DNA from: Alphaproteobacteria bacterium
GTDB taxonomy: Bacteria; Pseudomonadota; Alphaproteobacteria; UBA9655
Direction of reading: 5' to 3'
NCBI GenBank assembly: GCA_019749915.1
Contig: JAIEPE010000004.1
Coordinates: forward strand, 44,636-108,635
Length of the DNA stretch: 64,000 bases
Part shown: piece by piece, positions 50,300-59,866 of the stretch
Position numbering within the stretch: position 1 is the first letter of the stretch
How the letters are laid out: every line of letters starts with the position of its first letter
Translations under genes and position numbers: made by a program
Notes under the pieces: model-generated
The model's database searches: none
Told to the model about the DNA's origin: nothing
What the model saw: only the letters and a program-made list of their open reading frames with translations

Positions 50300-51192
50300 A
50301 AATACTTCTTTTTGGTGTAAATGGCCAAGTTGGTTGGGAATTAAAACGATTACTAGAGTCTTCAGAAGACATAATTTCTTTAGATCGAAATCAGGCAAAT
50401 TTTGAGAACCCTGGTGAATTGAAAAATATTTTGATGAAAGTTAGGCCTAGAGTTATTATCAATGCTGCTGCTTATACAAATGTTGACAAAGCTGAGAGTG
50501 AGATTGAAAAAGCATATCTTATTAATGCAAAGGCGGTGGGTGTATTAGCAGAAAGTGCAAAGCACTTGGGATCAACCCTCATTCATTACTCAACAGATTA
50601 TGTATTTGATGGTTCTAAGGATGTATCTTACGTTGAATCAGACAAAACATGTCCCATCAATACTTATGGAAAAAGTAAATTAGAGGGAGAAAAAGCTATT
50701 TTTTTGAGTGGTTGTGAGTATGTTATTTTTCGAACGAGTTGGGTCTATGGGCGACATGGAAATAATTTTATAAAGACCATCTTACGATTAGCTCAAGAAA
50801 AAGATTCGTTACAAATTGTTGATGATCAAGTAGGCGCCCCTACAAGTGCTGAGTTAATAGCAGATATAACCACCTTAATTATTCAAAAAATAAAAAATAA
50901 ATCATCCATAAATAATGAGCTAAAAGGCTTGTACAATTTGGTCCCTTCTGGGGAAACAACTTGGTATGATTTTGCAAGGTTTATCATAGAGCAATCCATG
51001 GAGGCTGGATTAAAGTTCAGAGTTAGCCTAGATTCGCTGTTGCCCATATCTTCTGAAAATTACCCTCTTCCAGCTAAGCGTCCAAAAAATTCACGTCTAA
51101 GCACAGAAAAACTAACATCAATTTTAGGGATAGAGATGCCAAGTTGGCAACAAAATGCTTCTAAAGTAATAGCAGAATTAATAAAAGGATAA
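50296..51192 (+). CDS. rfbD: dTDP-4-dehydrorhamnose reductase
   Basis: Last step to dTDP-L-rhamnose. 298 residues from the ATG at 50296. NAD(P) motif [20 protein letters not shown], and YGKSKLEGE with the active Tyr and Lys. The C-terminal [17 protein letters not shown] is diagnostic for RmlD. Starts inside the rfbB stop codon and precedes rfbA by 5 bases. Confidence 0.95.
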   Translation: MKILLFGVNGQVGWELKRLLESSEDIISLDRNQANFENPGELKNILMKVRPRVIINAAAYTNVDKAESEIEKAYLINAKAVGVLAESAKHLGSTLIHYSTDYVFDGSKDVSYVESDKTCPINTYGKSKLEGEKAIFLSGCEYVIFRTSWVYGRHGNNFIKTILRLAQEKDSLQIVDDQVGAPTSAELIADITTLIIQKIKNKSSINNELKGLYNLVPSGETTWYDFARFIIEQSMEAGLKFRVSLDSLLPISSENYPLPAKRPKNSRLSTEKLTSILGIEMPSWQQNASKVIAELIKG

Positions 51193-51197
51193 TAAAA

Positions 51198-52079
51198 ATG
51201 GTAAAGCGCAAAGGAATTATTCTCGCAGGCGGTTCTGGAACAAGGTTGTATCCAGCAACACTTGCGATTTCGAAACAACTGTTGCCTGTTTTTGATAAAC
51301 CCATGATCTATTATCCTTTGACTCTCTTAATGTTGTCAGGGATTCGAGAAATCTTAATCATTTCAACCCCACGAGACCTTCCCTTTTATGAAGAGTTGTT
51401 AAGAGATGGCTCTCAGTGGGGAATTCATCTTGAATATGCCATTCAAGAATCTCCTGATGGATTAGCCCAAGCATTTATTATTGCAGAATCCTTCCTAGAG
51501 GATTCTCCCTCTGCACTAATTTTAGGGGATAACATTTTTTATGGTAATGATTTGCCAAGGTTACTCGCCTCCTCCAATTCTCGTGAAAAGGGAGCAACGG
51601 TTTTTGCCTATCATGTAAACGATCCGGAACGATATGGGATCGCAGAATTTAACACAGAAGGACAAGTGGTCAGTCTTGAGGAAAAACCACAATATCCAAA
51701 ATCAAACTATGCCGTCACTGGGCTTTATTTTTATGATTCAAATGTTACAAAATATGCAAAAAAGTTAAAACCATCTGCACGCGGTGAACTTGAAATTACG
51801 GATCTTAACAAAATATATTTGGATCAAGGTGAATTATACGTTGAAAAAATGGGACGAGGATTTTCTTGGTTAGATACAGGAACCCACGAGAGCTTGATAG
51901 AAGCTAGTCAATTCATCCGTATTCTTGAGCTTCGACAAGGGGTTAAAATTGCATGCCCAGAAGAAATAGCTTTCCAACAGCAGTGGATTGATTCTGAACA
52001 ACTCAAAAGGCTTGCAGAATTTCTTAATAAAAACGAGTATGGAAAATATTTAGAAAAAGTTTTGAAAGAAGGTGTATGA
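51198..52079 (+). CDS. rfbA: Glucose-1-phosphate thymidylyltransferase
   Basis: Makes dTDP-glucose from dTTP and glucose-1-phosphate, first step for both dTDP-sugars. 293 residues. [36 protein letters not shown], and [15 protein letters not shown] are the standard RmlA motifs. The order rfbB-D-A-C is the common one. Stop and next ATG overlap (ATGATG). Confidence 0.96.
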   Translation: MVKRKGIILAGGSGTRLYPATLAISKQLLPVFDKPMIYYPLTLLMLSGIREILIISTPRDLPFYEELLRDGSQWGIHLEYAIQESPDGLAQAFIIAESFLEDSPSALILGDNIFYGNDLPRLLASSNSREKGATVFAYHVNDPERYGIAEFNTEGQVVSLEEKPQYPKSNYAVTGLYFYDSNVTKYAKKLKPSARGELEITDLNKIYLDQGELYVEKMGRGFSWLDTGTHESLIEASQFIRILELRQGVKIACPEEIAFQQQWIDSEQLKRLAEFLNKNEYGKYLEKVLKEGV

Positions 52080-52627
52080 TGAAAGCAAAACGACTTTCCA
52101 TACCTGACATTATTCTTTTTGAACCCACTGTGTTTTCTGATGATAGAGGTTTTTTCTTTGAGAGTTTTACCCATAAGAATTTTGAAGAAGTTATTTCTCG
52201 CTCTGTAACATTTGTTCAAGATAATCAATCTAAATCCATTCAAAATGTTCTTCGAGGGCTTCATTATCAAATACCTCCTAAAGCTCAAGGAAAATTGGTT
52301 AGGGTAATCGTTGGAGAAGTGTTTGATGTGGCCGTGGATATTCGCGAAGGGTCACCAACCTTTGGACAGTGGATTGGTGAGACTCTTTCTGCAGAAAACA
52401 AGAAACAACTATGGATTCCTGAAGGATTCGCTCACGGCTTTATGACCCTTTCTAAAAATTCGGAATTTTTATATAAAACGACAGATTACTATTCCCCTGA
52501 ACATGAAAGGTGTATACGGTGGGACGATCCAAAGATTGGAATTCGTTGGCCAAAGGATGTTAACCCCATTTTATCTTCAAAAGATCAAGAAGGAATGTAT
52601 TTTTTGGATATAGAAAGAAATTTTTAA
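52076..52627 (+). CDS. rfbC: dTDP-4-dehydrorhamnose 3,5-epimerase
   Basis: Third step to dTDP-L-rhamnose. 183-residue cupin. The catalytic His is in [35 protein letters not shown] and [14 protein letters not shown] are RmlC hallmarks. ATG 52076 or 52079 are both possible; translation is coupled to rfbA either way. Completes a full rhamnose set. Confidence 0.95.
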   Translation: MMKAKRLSIPDIILFEPTVFSDDRGFFFESFTHKNFEEVISRSVTFVQDNQSKSIQNVLRGLHYQIPPKAQGKLVRVIVGEVFDVAVDIREGSPTFGQWIGETLSAENKKQLWIPEGFAHGFMTLSKNSEFLYKTTDYYSPEHERCIRWDDPKIGIRWPKDVNPILSSKDQEGMYFLDIERNF

Positions 52628-52661
52628 CAAACGATCATGAAATATATTTGGAGACAATAAA

Positions 52662-53363
52662 ATGTCAATAAAAAGACTTGTTATCGTAGGAGATGGTGAA
52701 TTTGCAGAAATTGCTTATGAGTACTTTACCCATGACTCAAATTATGAAGTTGTTGGGTTTGCTGTAGAAAAAGAATACATTACAAAAGATACTCTTTATA
52801 ATTTACCAATTATGGAATTTGAAAATATAGAGCAAAAATTTCCTCCCCATCAATACAAGATTTTCGTTGCGATCACGTTTTCACAATTAAATAACGTTAG
52901 AACGCGGCTTTATGAAACCGCAAAGAAAATGGGTTACCAATTCGCCACCTACATTAGTTCAAAAGCATTTGTGTGGAACAACGCCTCCATTGGGGAAAAT
53001 TGTTTTATTTTTGAAAATAATGTCATACAGCATTTTGTTTCAATTGGAAACAATGTCATTTTATGGAGTGGAAACCATGTTGGACATCGATCATCAATAG
53101 CAGACAATTGTTTTATTTCTTCTCATGTGGTGATTTCGGGTTACTGCAGTTTGGGGAAAAATTGCTTTGTAGGAGTTAATTCTACATTTGTTGATAATAT
53201 TTCAATTGGAGATTACTGTTTTATAGGCGCTGGATGTTTTTTAAGTAAAAATATTGAAAGCGGAACTATGTATAAAGCACCTCCTTCCGCCAGGGCTGAA
53301 ATTTCTAAATTGAGTAGTTTTAAATTTTTCAAAATTGATGAAAAAACACGCGAGGTAATATAA
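52662..53363 (+). CDS. PglD-like sugar N- or O-acetyltransferase
   Basis: 233 residues. The N-terminal Rossmann-like half (MSIKRLVIVGDGEFAEIAYEY) resembles PglD-type enzymes. The C-terminal half is a left-handed beta helix of hexapeptide repeats (ASIGENCFIFENNVIQ, SIADNCFISSHVVISG, CSLGKNCFVGVNS). The His in GNHVGHRSS is a candidate catalytic base. In this locus it may acetylate the 3-amino group of the dTDP-sugar (QdtC/FdtC role), but QdtC proteins usually lack the N-terminal half, so that is inference. Confidence 0.8.
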   Translation: MSIKRLVIVGDGEFAEIAYEYFTHDSNYEVVGFAVEKEYITKDTLYNLPIMEFENIEQKFPPHQYKIFVAITFSQLNNVRTRLYETAKKMGYQFATYISSKAFVWNNASIGENCFIFENNVIQHFVSIGNNVILWSGNHVGHRSSIADNCFISSHVVISGYCSLGKNCFVGVNSTFVDNISIGDYCFIGAGCFLSKNIESGTMYKAPPSARAEISKLSSFKFFKIDEKTREVI

Positions 53364-53365
53364 AG

Positions 53366-54307
53366 ATGACACAGTCAACGCATAGAATGCGATGGGACAA
53401 AAAAGGGTTATGTTTTTCAAAAGAGAATTTACCACAGTGGGCGCAACAATCAGCATTACAACCAACTCCTCTCTTGCTCAATAAAGATGTCATTCGAGTG
53501 TTTGTTGGAATGCGGGACAATGAGGGGATTAGTAGAATAGGGTATGTTGACCTAAGTGCTCAGGATCCATCATGTATTCTTGATACTTCACAAAGTCCTC
53601 TCTTGGATATCGGCGTTCCTGGTGCTTTCGATGATAATGGAGTCGTTCCTTCTGCAGTGATTCACCATGATCATACAATTTATTTATATTATGCAGGGTA
53701 TCACCTTTCAAATAAAGTTAGATTTTGTGTATTTTCAGGATTAGCTATTAGTAAAAATAATGGACAAAGTTTTGAAAGAGTCCAGAGATCTCCAGTTTTT
53801 GAGCGTACTGAAAGTGAGTTATTATTTAGGGTTCCTCACTCAGTCATAATAGAATCCGGAAAATGGCGGTTTTGGTACGGTGGTGGGGATAAGTTTATCA
53901 CCCACCAAGAAAAAACTCTTCCTGTATATGACGTAAAATATTTAGAGTCATCAAGTCCTACAATTATTCCTAGTATAGGAGAGACAATTCTTACATTTGC
54001 TAATTCGGATGAATATAGAGTAGCACGACCCTACGTTGTTTTTGATCAAGGTATATATAAGATGTTTTGTTGTGTGAGTACGCTTTCAAAAGGATATCGT
54101 TTAGGTTATGCGGAATCGGAAGATGGGATTAAGTGGAAAAGGTGTGATGAAAAGTTGGGAATGGATGTTTCAAATGATGACAGCTGGGATAGTCAAATGA
54201 TGGGATATCCGAGTTTTATAAGAACACCGTACGGTTCCTACTTATTTTACAATGGAAATAATTATGGCGAACAAGGCTTTGGATATGCAGTTTTTGTAGA
54301 GAAATGA
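53366..54307 (+). CDS. Glycosidase-like five-bladed propeller protein
   Basis: 313 residues without signal peptide. The repeating blade pattern (IRVFVGMRDNEGISRIGYVDL, HTIYLYYAGYHL, KWRFWYGGGDKF, IYKMFCCVSTLSKGYRLGYAESEDGIKW, PYGSYLFYNGNNYGEQGFGYAVF) is that of GH43/GH130-like proteins found in polysaccharide clusters. The Asp residues (GAFDDNG) may be catalytic. Function is unknown; phosphorylase or trimming roles are possible. Starts 2 bases after the acetyltransferase gene and overlaps the next frame by 4 bases. Confidence 0.65.
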   Translation: MTQSTHRMRWDKKGLCFSKENLPQWAQQSALQPTPLLLNKDVIRVFVGMRDNEGISRIGYVDLSAQDPSCILDTSQSPLLDIGVPGAFDDNGVVPSAVIHHDHTIYLYYAGYHLSNKVRFCVFSGLAISKNNGQSFERVQRSPVFERTESELLFRVPHSVIIESGKWRFWYGGGDKFITHQEKTLPVYDVKYLESSSPTIIPSIGETILTFANSDEYRVARPYVVFDQGIYKMFCCVSTLSKGYRLGYAESEDGIKWKRCDEKLGMDVSNDDSWDSQMMGYPSFIRTPYGSYLFYNGNNYGEQGFGYAVFVEK

Positions 54308-54588
54308 AAATCATTCAATTTATAGCTTTAGAAACAAGTATGTTGAAAGAAAAGGAACAATTTCTTGCTGGCGTTGTCCTAAATGTTTTCATGAGAAAAA
54401 GGGTTCTGACTTCCGCAAAGATAAAAAAGTACCACAATAAAAACTATACGCAGAATGGATCACCTTTTCCCACCCCGATTTTTAATAACTTCAAGATAAC
54501 TCACATTGATGATGGAGTTTTAATGGGATTAATATTTTCTAAATTAAAACACTTTTTTATCACAACTAATAAATTTTTTCGAGTATAA
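54304..54588 (+). CDS. Short ORF of unknown function, possibly a truncated gene
   Basis: 94 residues, start coupled (ATGA) to the preceding gene and ending two bases before the next, so it sits neatly in the operon. I recognise no family. It has a hydrophobic N-terminal strand (KIIQFIALET) and a basic middle, and ends abruptly (KLKHFFITTNKFFRV). The shape suggests the front part of a larger Rossmann-type enzyme that lost its rest, but a genuine small protein is possible. Confidence 0.45.
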   Translation: MKIIQFIALETSMLKEKEQFLAGVVLNVFMRKRVLTSAKIKKYHNKNYTQNGSPFPTPIFNNFKITHIDDGVLMGLIFSKLKHFFITTNKFFRV

Positions 54589-54590
54589 GC

Positions 54591-55529
54591 ATGTATAAAA
54601 TTCAACCTTATAAAACACAAGAAATTGAGTGGGACTCCTTTAACGCTAAAAGCAAAAATGGAACTTTTTTATTCAACAGAAAATATATGGAATACCACAG
54701 AGATCGCTTTGAGGATTTTTCTCTTTTAATTTATAATAATAAAAATGATTTAGTAGCCCTTTTCCCTGCAAATAAAAGAGAAGATGTTGTTTATTCCCAC
54801 GAAGGATTGACCTATGGTGGCATAATCTCAGACGTTAGAATGACCACTTGTGAAAATATTAATCTATTTTCTGAATTAAAAAAATTTTTAAAAGATCAAA
54901 AAATAAGCTCAGTTATTTATAAAACGATACCACAAATATATTCAGATATATTAAGTCAAGAGGACCAGTATACTTTGTATGCAAACGGCGCTCAGCTTAT
55001 ACGACGTGATCTAATTTCAGTAATTGACTTTTCCGCAGTCGTCCCCATTCAAGAAAGGCGTTTGAGATCTCAAAAGAAAGCTGCAAAAAAAGATCTTATC
55101 GTTGAGGAGTCTACGGATTATTCCACTTTTTGGGAATTATTAAATCATGTGCTTTTAAACAGACATAATGTAAAACCAACGCATTCTATAGAAGAAATAA
55201 AATATCTATCTTCATTGTTTCCTAAAAATATTCTATTGTTTTTATGTCGTGATAATCAAGAGATTTTAGCAGGAGTTGTTTTATATATTAACAAAAAAAC
55301 AGTTCATGCTCAATATATCTCTACGAGCGAAAGAGGAGCAAAGACAGGGGCTTTAGATTTCTTATTTTTCTTTTTAATAGAAAAATTTAAAAAGGACCAT
55401 AAGTACTTTAGTTTTGGCATTTCAAATGAAAATAATGGATTGTACCTAAATGAGGGGCTTATTACTCAAAAAGAAGGATTTGGAGCTCGGTCCATTATCC
55501 ATGATACATATTTAGTTAACCTAACATAG
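54591..55529 (+). CDS. FemAB-like GNAT acyltransferase
   Basis: 312 residues, double-GNAT layout as in FemAB/BioF2-like proteins of exopolysaccharide clusters. WDSFNAKSKNGTFLFNRKYMEYHRDRFEDFSLLIY is the usual N-terminal block. AGVVLYINKKTVHAQYISTSERG and ALDFLFFFLIEKFK are the usual acyl-CoA site region. It may acylate an amino sugar of the repeat unit. Could alternatively add an amino acid. Two bases after the previous ORF. Confidence 0.7.
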   Translation: MYKIQPYKTQEIEWDSFNAKSKNGTFLFNRKYMEYHRDRFEDFSLLIYNNKNDLVALFPANKREDVVYSHEGLTYGGIISDVRMTTCENINLFSELKKFLKDQKISSVIYKTIPQIYSDILSQEDQYTLYANGAQLIRRDLISVIDFSAVVPIQERRLRSQKKAAKKDLIVEESTDYSTFWELLNHVLLNRHNVKPTHSIEEIKYLSSLFPKNILLFLCRDNQEILAGVVLYINKKTVHAQYISTSERGAKTGALDFLFFFLIEKFKKDHKYFSFGISNENNGLYLNEGLITQKEGFGARSIIHDTYLVNLT

Positions 55530-55539
55530 GATTATATAA

Positions 55540-55947
55540 GTGCCCTTATCAAAAGTACAACTCCTTGACTTTCCAAAAATATCCGATGATCGAGGAAATA
55601 TAAGTTTCGTCGAAGGAAAAAAGCATATTCCTTTTGATATAAAGCGTGTGTACTACCTCTATGATGTTCCTACAGAATCACAACGGGGTGCTCATGGACA
55701 CAAGACATTAGAACAAGTTATTATTGCCATTTCAGGTAGCTTTGAATTTACATTAGATGACGGATATAATAGACAAACATTTTTCTTAAAAAAACCATGG
55801 CAAGGTTTATATGTTCCTCCCATGATGTGGAGAGAATTGAATAGCTTCTCGTCTGGAAGTGTATGTTTTGTTTTAGCCTCTGATGTTTACAAAGAGGATG
55901 ATTACTACAGAGACTATAAGGAGTTTTTAGATGACGTTAAGCGTTAG
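55540..55947 (+). CDS. dTDP-4-keto-6-deoxyhexose 3,4-ketoisomerase (QdtA/FdtA family)
   Basis: 135-residue cupin. [40 protein letters not shown] (catalytic His pair), [27 protein letters not shown] and [18 protein letters not shown] are family hallmarks. It converts the RfbB product into the 3-keto isomer, which the next gene aminates. QdtA leads to Qui3N and FdtA to Fuc3N; the sequence alone does not separate them. The start codon is a GTG (coding for the initiator Met). The end overlaps the aminotransferase by 17 bases. Confidence 0.9.
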   Translation: MPLSKVQLLDFPKISDDRGNISFVEGKKHIPFDIKRVYYLYDVPTESQRGAHGHKTLEQVIIAISGSFEFTLDDGYNRQTFFLKKPWQGLYVPPMMWRELNSFSSGSVCFVLASDVYKEDDYYRDYKEFLDDVKR

Positions 55948-57067
55948 CCCCACACAGGATGCTACAGTTCCCTTTCTTGATTTACATGAAGCTTATCATG
56001 AGTTAAAAAGTGAGCTCACAGAAGCCTTTCAGAAGGTGATGAATTCAGGATGGTATATTCTTGGAGAAGAGGTTTCAAAATTCGAAGAAGAATTTGCTTC
56101 CTTCTGTGGTGTTAATCACTGTATTGGCGTAGGTAATGGCCTTGATGCACTTCATCTTATCCTGAAAGCGTATGATATTGGAGAAGGGGATGAGGTTATT
56201 GTGCCCTCTAATACCTTTATTGCAACGTGGCTCGCTGTTTCCTATGCGGGGGCAAAAATTATTCCTGTAGAGCCAAATGAAAAAACATATAATATAGACC
56301 CTCAAAAAATAGAAAATGCCATTACACCTAAAACAAAAGCCATTATCCCAGTCCATTTATATGGACAACCCGCAGAAATGGATGAGATTAACGCTATCGC
56401 TAAAAAATACGGGTTATGGGTTATTGAGGATGCCGCGCAGGCACACGGGGCTTTGTATAAAGGCCAAAGAACAGGGTCCTTAGGGAACGCAGCTGGTTTT
56501 AGTTTTTATCCTGGAAAGAACCTTGGAGCCTTCGGTGATGGCGGTGCTATTACAACGAATAATGATGTTCTTGCTGAAAAAATTCGTATGTTGCGGAATT
56601 ATGGGTCTAAAGTAAAATATAGCCATCAAATGAAGGGTTTTAATTCACGATTGGATGAACTCCAAGCCGCATTTTTAAGAGTTAAACTTCGGTATTTGGA
56701 TGAATGGAATGAGAGACGAACGGCTATTGCTAATCACTATTTAGACGGCCTCTCAAGTTCAGATATTCTGTTGCCCCATGTAGTGAAAAATATAATACCA
56801 GCCTGGCACTTATTTGTTGTCAGGACAAAAAATCGTGAGGTCTTACAATCTTACTTAAAATCAGAGAACATTGATTCTCTCATTCATTACCCAATTCCAC
56901 CGCATTTACAGCAAGCCTACGCTGAAATGAAATGTCCAAGTGGCAGCTTTCCTATATCAGAAAGAATTCATAATGAAGTATTAAGTTTGCCAATTGGGCC
57001 ACATATGAACATGATAGAATTACAAAAGATAATTTGTACAATGAATGGTTTTTCTTTAAGTGTTTGA
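55931..57067 (+). CDS. dTDP-3-keto-6-deoxyhexose aminotransferase (QdtB/FdtB, DegT family)
   Basis: 378-residue PLP enzyme. [23 protein letters not shown] (PLP phosphate loop), [19 protein letters not shown], and [15 protein letters not shown] with the PLP Lys. [14 protein letters not shown] and HYPIPPHLQ are typical DegT motifs. Next to the ketoisomerase it makes the 3-amino-3,6-dideoxyhexose. Overlaps wzx by 8 bases. Confidence 0.9.
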   Translation: MTLSVSPTQDATVPFLDLHEAYHELKSELTEAFQKVMNSGWYILGEEVSKFEEEFASFCGVNHCIGVGNGLDALHLILKAYDIGEGDEVIVPSNTFIATWLAVSYAGAKIIPVEPNEKTYNIDPQKIENAITPKTKAIIPVHLYGQPAEMDEINAIAKKYGLWVIEDAAQAHGALYKGQRTGSLGNAAGFSFYPGKNLGAFGDGGAITTNNDVLAEKIRMLRNYGSKVKYSHQMKGFNSRLDELQAAFLRVKLRYLDEWNERRTAIANHYLDGLSSSDILLPHVVKNIIPAWHLFVVRTKNREVLQSYLKSENIDSLIHYPIPPHLQQAYAEMKCPSGSFPISERIHNEVLSLPIGPHMNMIELQKIICTMNGFSLSV

Positions 57068-58349
57068 ATTTATTAAAGTTGGGTTTTGGACTTCTCTATC
57101 AACTTTTGCAAAAATAATATCCTATTTATTTATTGTTAAAATAATCGCCCTTTACACAGGTCCAGAAGGTCTTGGAAAAATGGGTCAGTTTATGAGTTTA
57201 ATGACAATTGTTGGTGTTTGTGCCGGAGGGGGTATTTCAAATGGCATCATTCGATATGTTGCTGAGTATCAAAAGACAAACCCTGATAAAATAAAAACCA
57301 TCCTGAATTCTGGTTTTTTTATTACTCTATCTAGCTCTTTTGTTTTTTTTATAATTTGTTTTTCTTTTTCCAAAGATATATCAATTTTACTATTCGACAA
57401 TACAGAATATACATCTGTCATTGTGATTTTATCTATAGCACAATTATGCATAGCTATTAATAATTTCTTATTTTCTATTATTAATGGATATAAAGATGTG
57501 AAAGCTTTAGTCTTTTCTAACTGTGTTGCCGCAATCATTAGTGTCATTATTTCTTATCTTTTGATCAAAAGTTTTGATCTTTATGGTGTATTGCTTTCGC
57601 TAATATTTTCACAAGGATGCCTCGTCTTTATCACTTTGTTTTTTATAAGGAATAAAGATTGGTTAAAACAAGATTTTTTCAAACCAATCTTCGATATAGG
57701 AAGTGTTAAAAACCTGATGAGCTATTCTTTAATGGCGATTTCAACGGCCATTCTCACGCCCATTTCTCATATTCTTATAAGAGATCACATCGTAAAAGTA
57801 TCATCATGGGCAGATGCTGGATACTGGCAAGCCATCACTAGGATTTCAGATGTTTATTTGTTATTTATAACAATGGCAATGACAGTGTATTATTTGCCTA
57901 AATTATCTGAAATCAGTGATAAGGATAAGATAAAAAAGGAAATTATATCCACCTATAAAATACTGTTTCCTGCCGTATGTTTGTTGTCTCTCTCTATTTT
58001 TTTTCTAAAGGATATTATAATTTATATTCTATATGGAGAAAATTTTTATGCGATTCGGGATTTATTTTTCGTTCAGCTTTTAGGAGATGTTGTAAAAATA
58101 AGCTCATGGGTCATTTCATTTTTAATGCTAGCAAAAAAGAAAACAAAACTTTTCTTATCCACTGAGTTGTTTTTTTCTTCTACTTACGTCCTCCTGACCA
58201 TCTTTCTTGTAAACAAGTTTTCTCTGATCGGAGCGATGTATTCATTTTTAATAAACTCTTCTTTTTACCTTGTTTTTATGTTAATCATTTTTTATAAAGG
58301 AATACTGAGTTGTGAAATTAAAAATCAAACTGTTGCTACCATCTACTAA
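57060..58349 (+). CDS. wzx: O-antigen translocase Wzx (WzxE-like flippase)
   Basis: 429 residues with about 12 membrane segments (MATE-like polysaccharide flippase). The N-terminus [44 protein letters not shown] is close to the WzxE type. It would flip undecaprenyl-linked repeat units. The GTG start sits inside the aminotransferase stop region, so translation is coupled. Strongly AT-rich. Confidence 0.88.
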   Translation: MFEFIKVGFWTSLSTFAKIISYLFIVKIIALYTGPEGLGKMGQFMSLMTIVGVCAGGGISNGIIRYVAEYQKTNPDKIKTILNSGFFITLSSSFVFFIICFSFSKDISILLFDNTEYTSVIVILSIAQLCIAINNFLFSIINGYKDVKALVFSNCVAAIISVIISYLLIKSFDLYGVLLSLIFSQGCLVFITLFFIRNKDWLKQDFFKPIFDIGSVKNLMSYSLMAISTAILTPISHILIRDHIVKVSSWADAGYWQAITRISDVYLLFITMAMTVYYLPKLSEISDKDKIKKEIISTYKILFPAVCLLSLSIFFLKDIIIYILYGENFYAIRDLFFVQLLGDVVKISSWVISFLMLAKKKTKLFLSTELFFSSTYVLLTIFLVNKFSLIGAMYSFLINSSFYLVFMLIIFYKGILSCEIKNQTVATIY

Positions 58350-58607
58350 GCTAGGTCATACCAGTGTTGAAACCCCGATTAAGTGAATGGTTTCCTTATT
58401 TTCTTTAAAAAATAAAAATGCTTTAATATTAGCATCTTGAAATCCTTTCTTTGCAAGAGAACGACTTCAGAACTTGTGTTATTTTTCTTTTTTTCAAGCC
58501 TCTATCAAATCTGACGGGCAGCGAATAGATAGGCTGCGCTATTGACGGAAACGAACCTATCAGTTAGTTAAGAGTCCTAATAATGTTAAATTTGAGCATA
58601 TTAAGTT
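58350..58607. other. Intergenic stretch with repeats
   Basis: 258 bases without a gene between wzx and the GT4 gene. Contains GCAGC-10 bases-GCTGC inside a pair of direct TGACGG repeats (58512-58517 and 58543-58548), in a patch richer in GC than its surroundings. No clear promoter could be fixed. Confidence 0.35.
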
Positions 58608-59834
58608 ATGAAGTTATTACTCGTATCAACTAAGCCAGGCATTGCTGGCGTTGAAACTTTGATCCAGCGTATGATATCTTACCTTATGCTTCGCGAAGAC
58701 ATCGAGATAAATCTCTTGTTTATGATAAAAGGACAAAATGATGTTCTTGCTAATTCGTTTGAATCAAAATGCACAGTTTATTATGGGATAGATTTATTAA
58801 ATCCAAGAAGTGAATTTAAAAAAAAAGAATTTGACTATATATACTCATTTAGTTTATTCCCTCTCGTGTTTTCTCTTCTTATAAGTGGTCTCTTTTTTAA
58901 AAGAGCAAAAGTATCCTGTGGTGTATACCACCCACTTGAGTATTGTTGGAAACATGGGCCTAATTCTTGTATTCGTAAAATCGCTCATAAGTTATTAAAA
59001 TCTCTTCCTTTAGAGAATATTTTCTTCATGAGCCAATTAACGCAAGAAAAACATACTTTGTATCTCGAAAGGGATTTTTCAAAGTCCCCCATTATTCCAG
59101 TTGCTATTGATGTTCAGCGTTTTCAAAATGTAATTAGAAACCCAAACAGAAGAAAAATAATTTCTATTGGAAACATTGTTAATTTTAGAACATATATGTT
59201 TCAAATTGTGGATACTTGTTGCGATTTGAATAAAAATCACCCGGATCTTAAAATAGAATATCATATCTATGGGGATGGTCCATTGAGAAAAAAATTAGTT
59301 GATTACATCAATAGTAAATCCGCTTCTGAATTTGTTTTTTTGCATGGACTACTACCTTACGATAATTTAGAAGATGTTTTCAAGGATGCTTTTCTTTTGG
59401 TAGGTTGTGGCACAGCTATGTTAGAAGCCTCAGCTGCTGGTGTCCCCTCTTTAATAACTCTGTGTCCTTCTACAAACCCTTATACATATGGTTTTTTCCC
59501 TGAAATTAATAATGGTTATAATCTTGGGGGACCTATACCAAACGCCAAAACATATACTTTTTATGAAAAGATTATGGAACTTTATAGATATACACCAGGT
59601 GAATACAAACATATAGAAAATTTGAGTCAACAAAAAGCAGCTCTTTTTTCTCCTGAAAGAATTATGGATGACTTTATAAACAAATTAAAGAATTCTAAAA
59701 TTGTAGATTTAAAATTGTCATACATTGACTATTTTCTAATTGTATTTAGTTATATGTTTTGGAAAGCAATAGGAATGCTTAGATTTGAAACTATCTTATC
59801 ATCTAGGTATTGTGAAGACAATAAAGCTTTTTAG
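58608..59834 (+). CDS. Glycosyltransferase family 4
   Basis: 408 residues, GT-B fold. KPGIAGVETLIQRMISYLML is the N-terminal acceptor side. GNIVNFRTYMFQIVDTCCDL, IEYHIYGDGPLRKKLVDYI and LVGCGTAMLEASAAGVPSLI are the nucleotide-sugar half, with Glu of the E-x7-E type. Donor and acceptor unknown. Starts after a gap, perhaps with its own promoter, and leads a second block of the locus. Confidence 0.82.
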   Translation: MKLLLVSTKPGIAGVETLIQRMISYLMLREDIEINLLFMIKGQNDVLANSFESKCTVYYGIDLLNPRSEFKKKEFDYIYSFSLFPLVFSLLISGLFFKRAKVSCGVYHPLEYCWKHGPNSCIRKIAHKLLKSLPLENIFFMSQLTQEKHTLYLERDFSKSPIIPVAIDVQRFQNVIRNPNRRKIISIGNIVNFRTYMFQIVDTCCDLNKNHPDLKIEYHIYGDGPLRKKLVDYINSKSASEFVFLHGLLPYDNLEDVFKDAFLLVGCGTAMLEASAAGVPSLITLCPSTNPYTYGFFPEINNGYNLGGPIPNAKTYTFYEKIMELYRYTPGEYKHIENLSQQKAALFSPERIMDDFINKLKNSKIVDLKLSYIDYFLIVFSYMFWKAIGMLRFETILSSRYCEDNKAF

Positions 59835-59866
59835 TAATTCTTGGTAAAATATAGGAGCTCCGTGTA

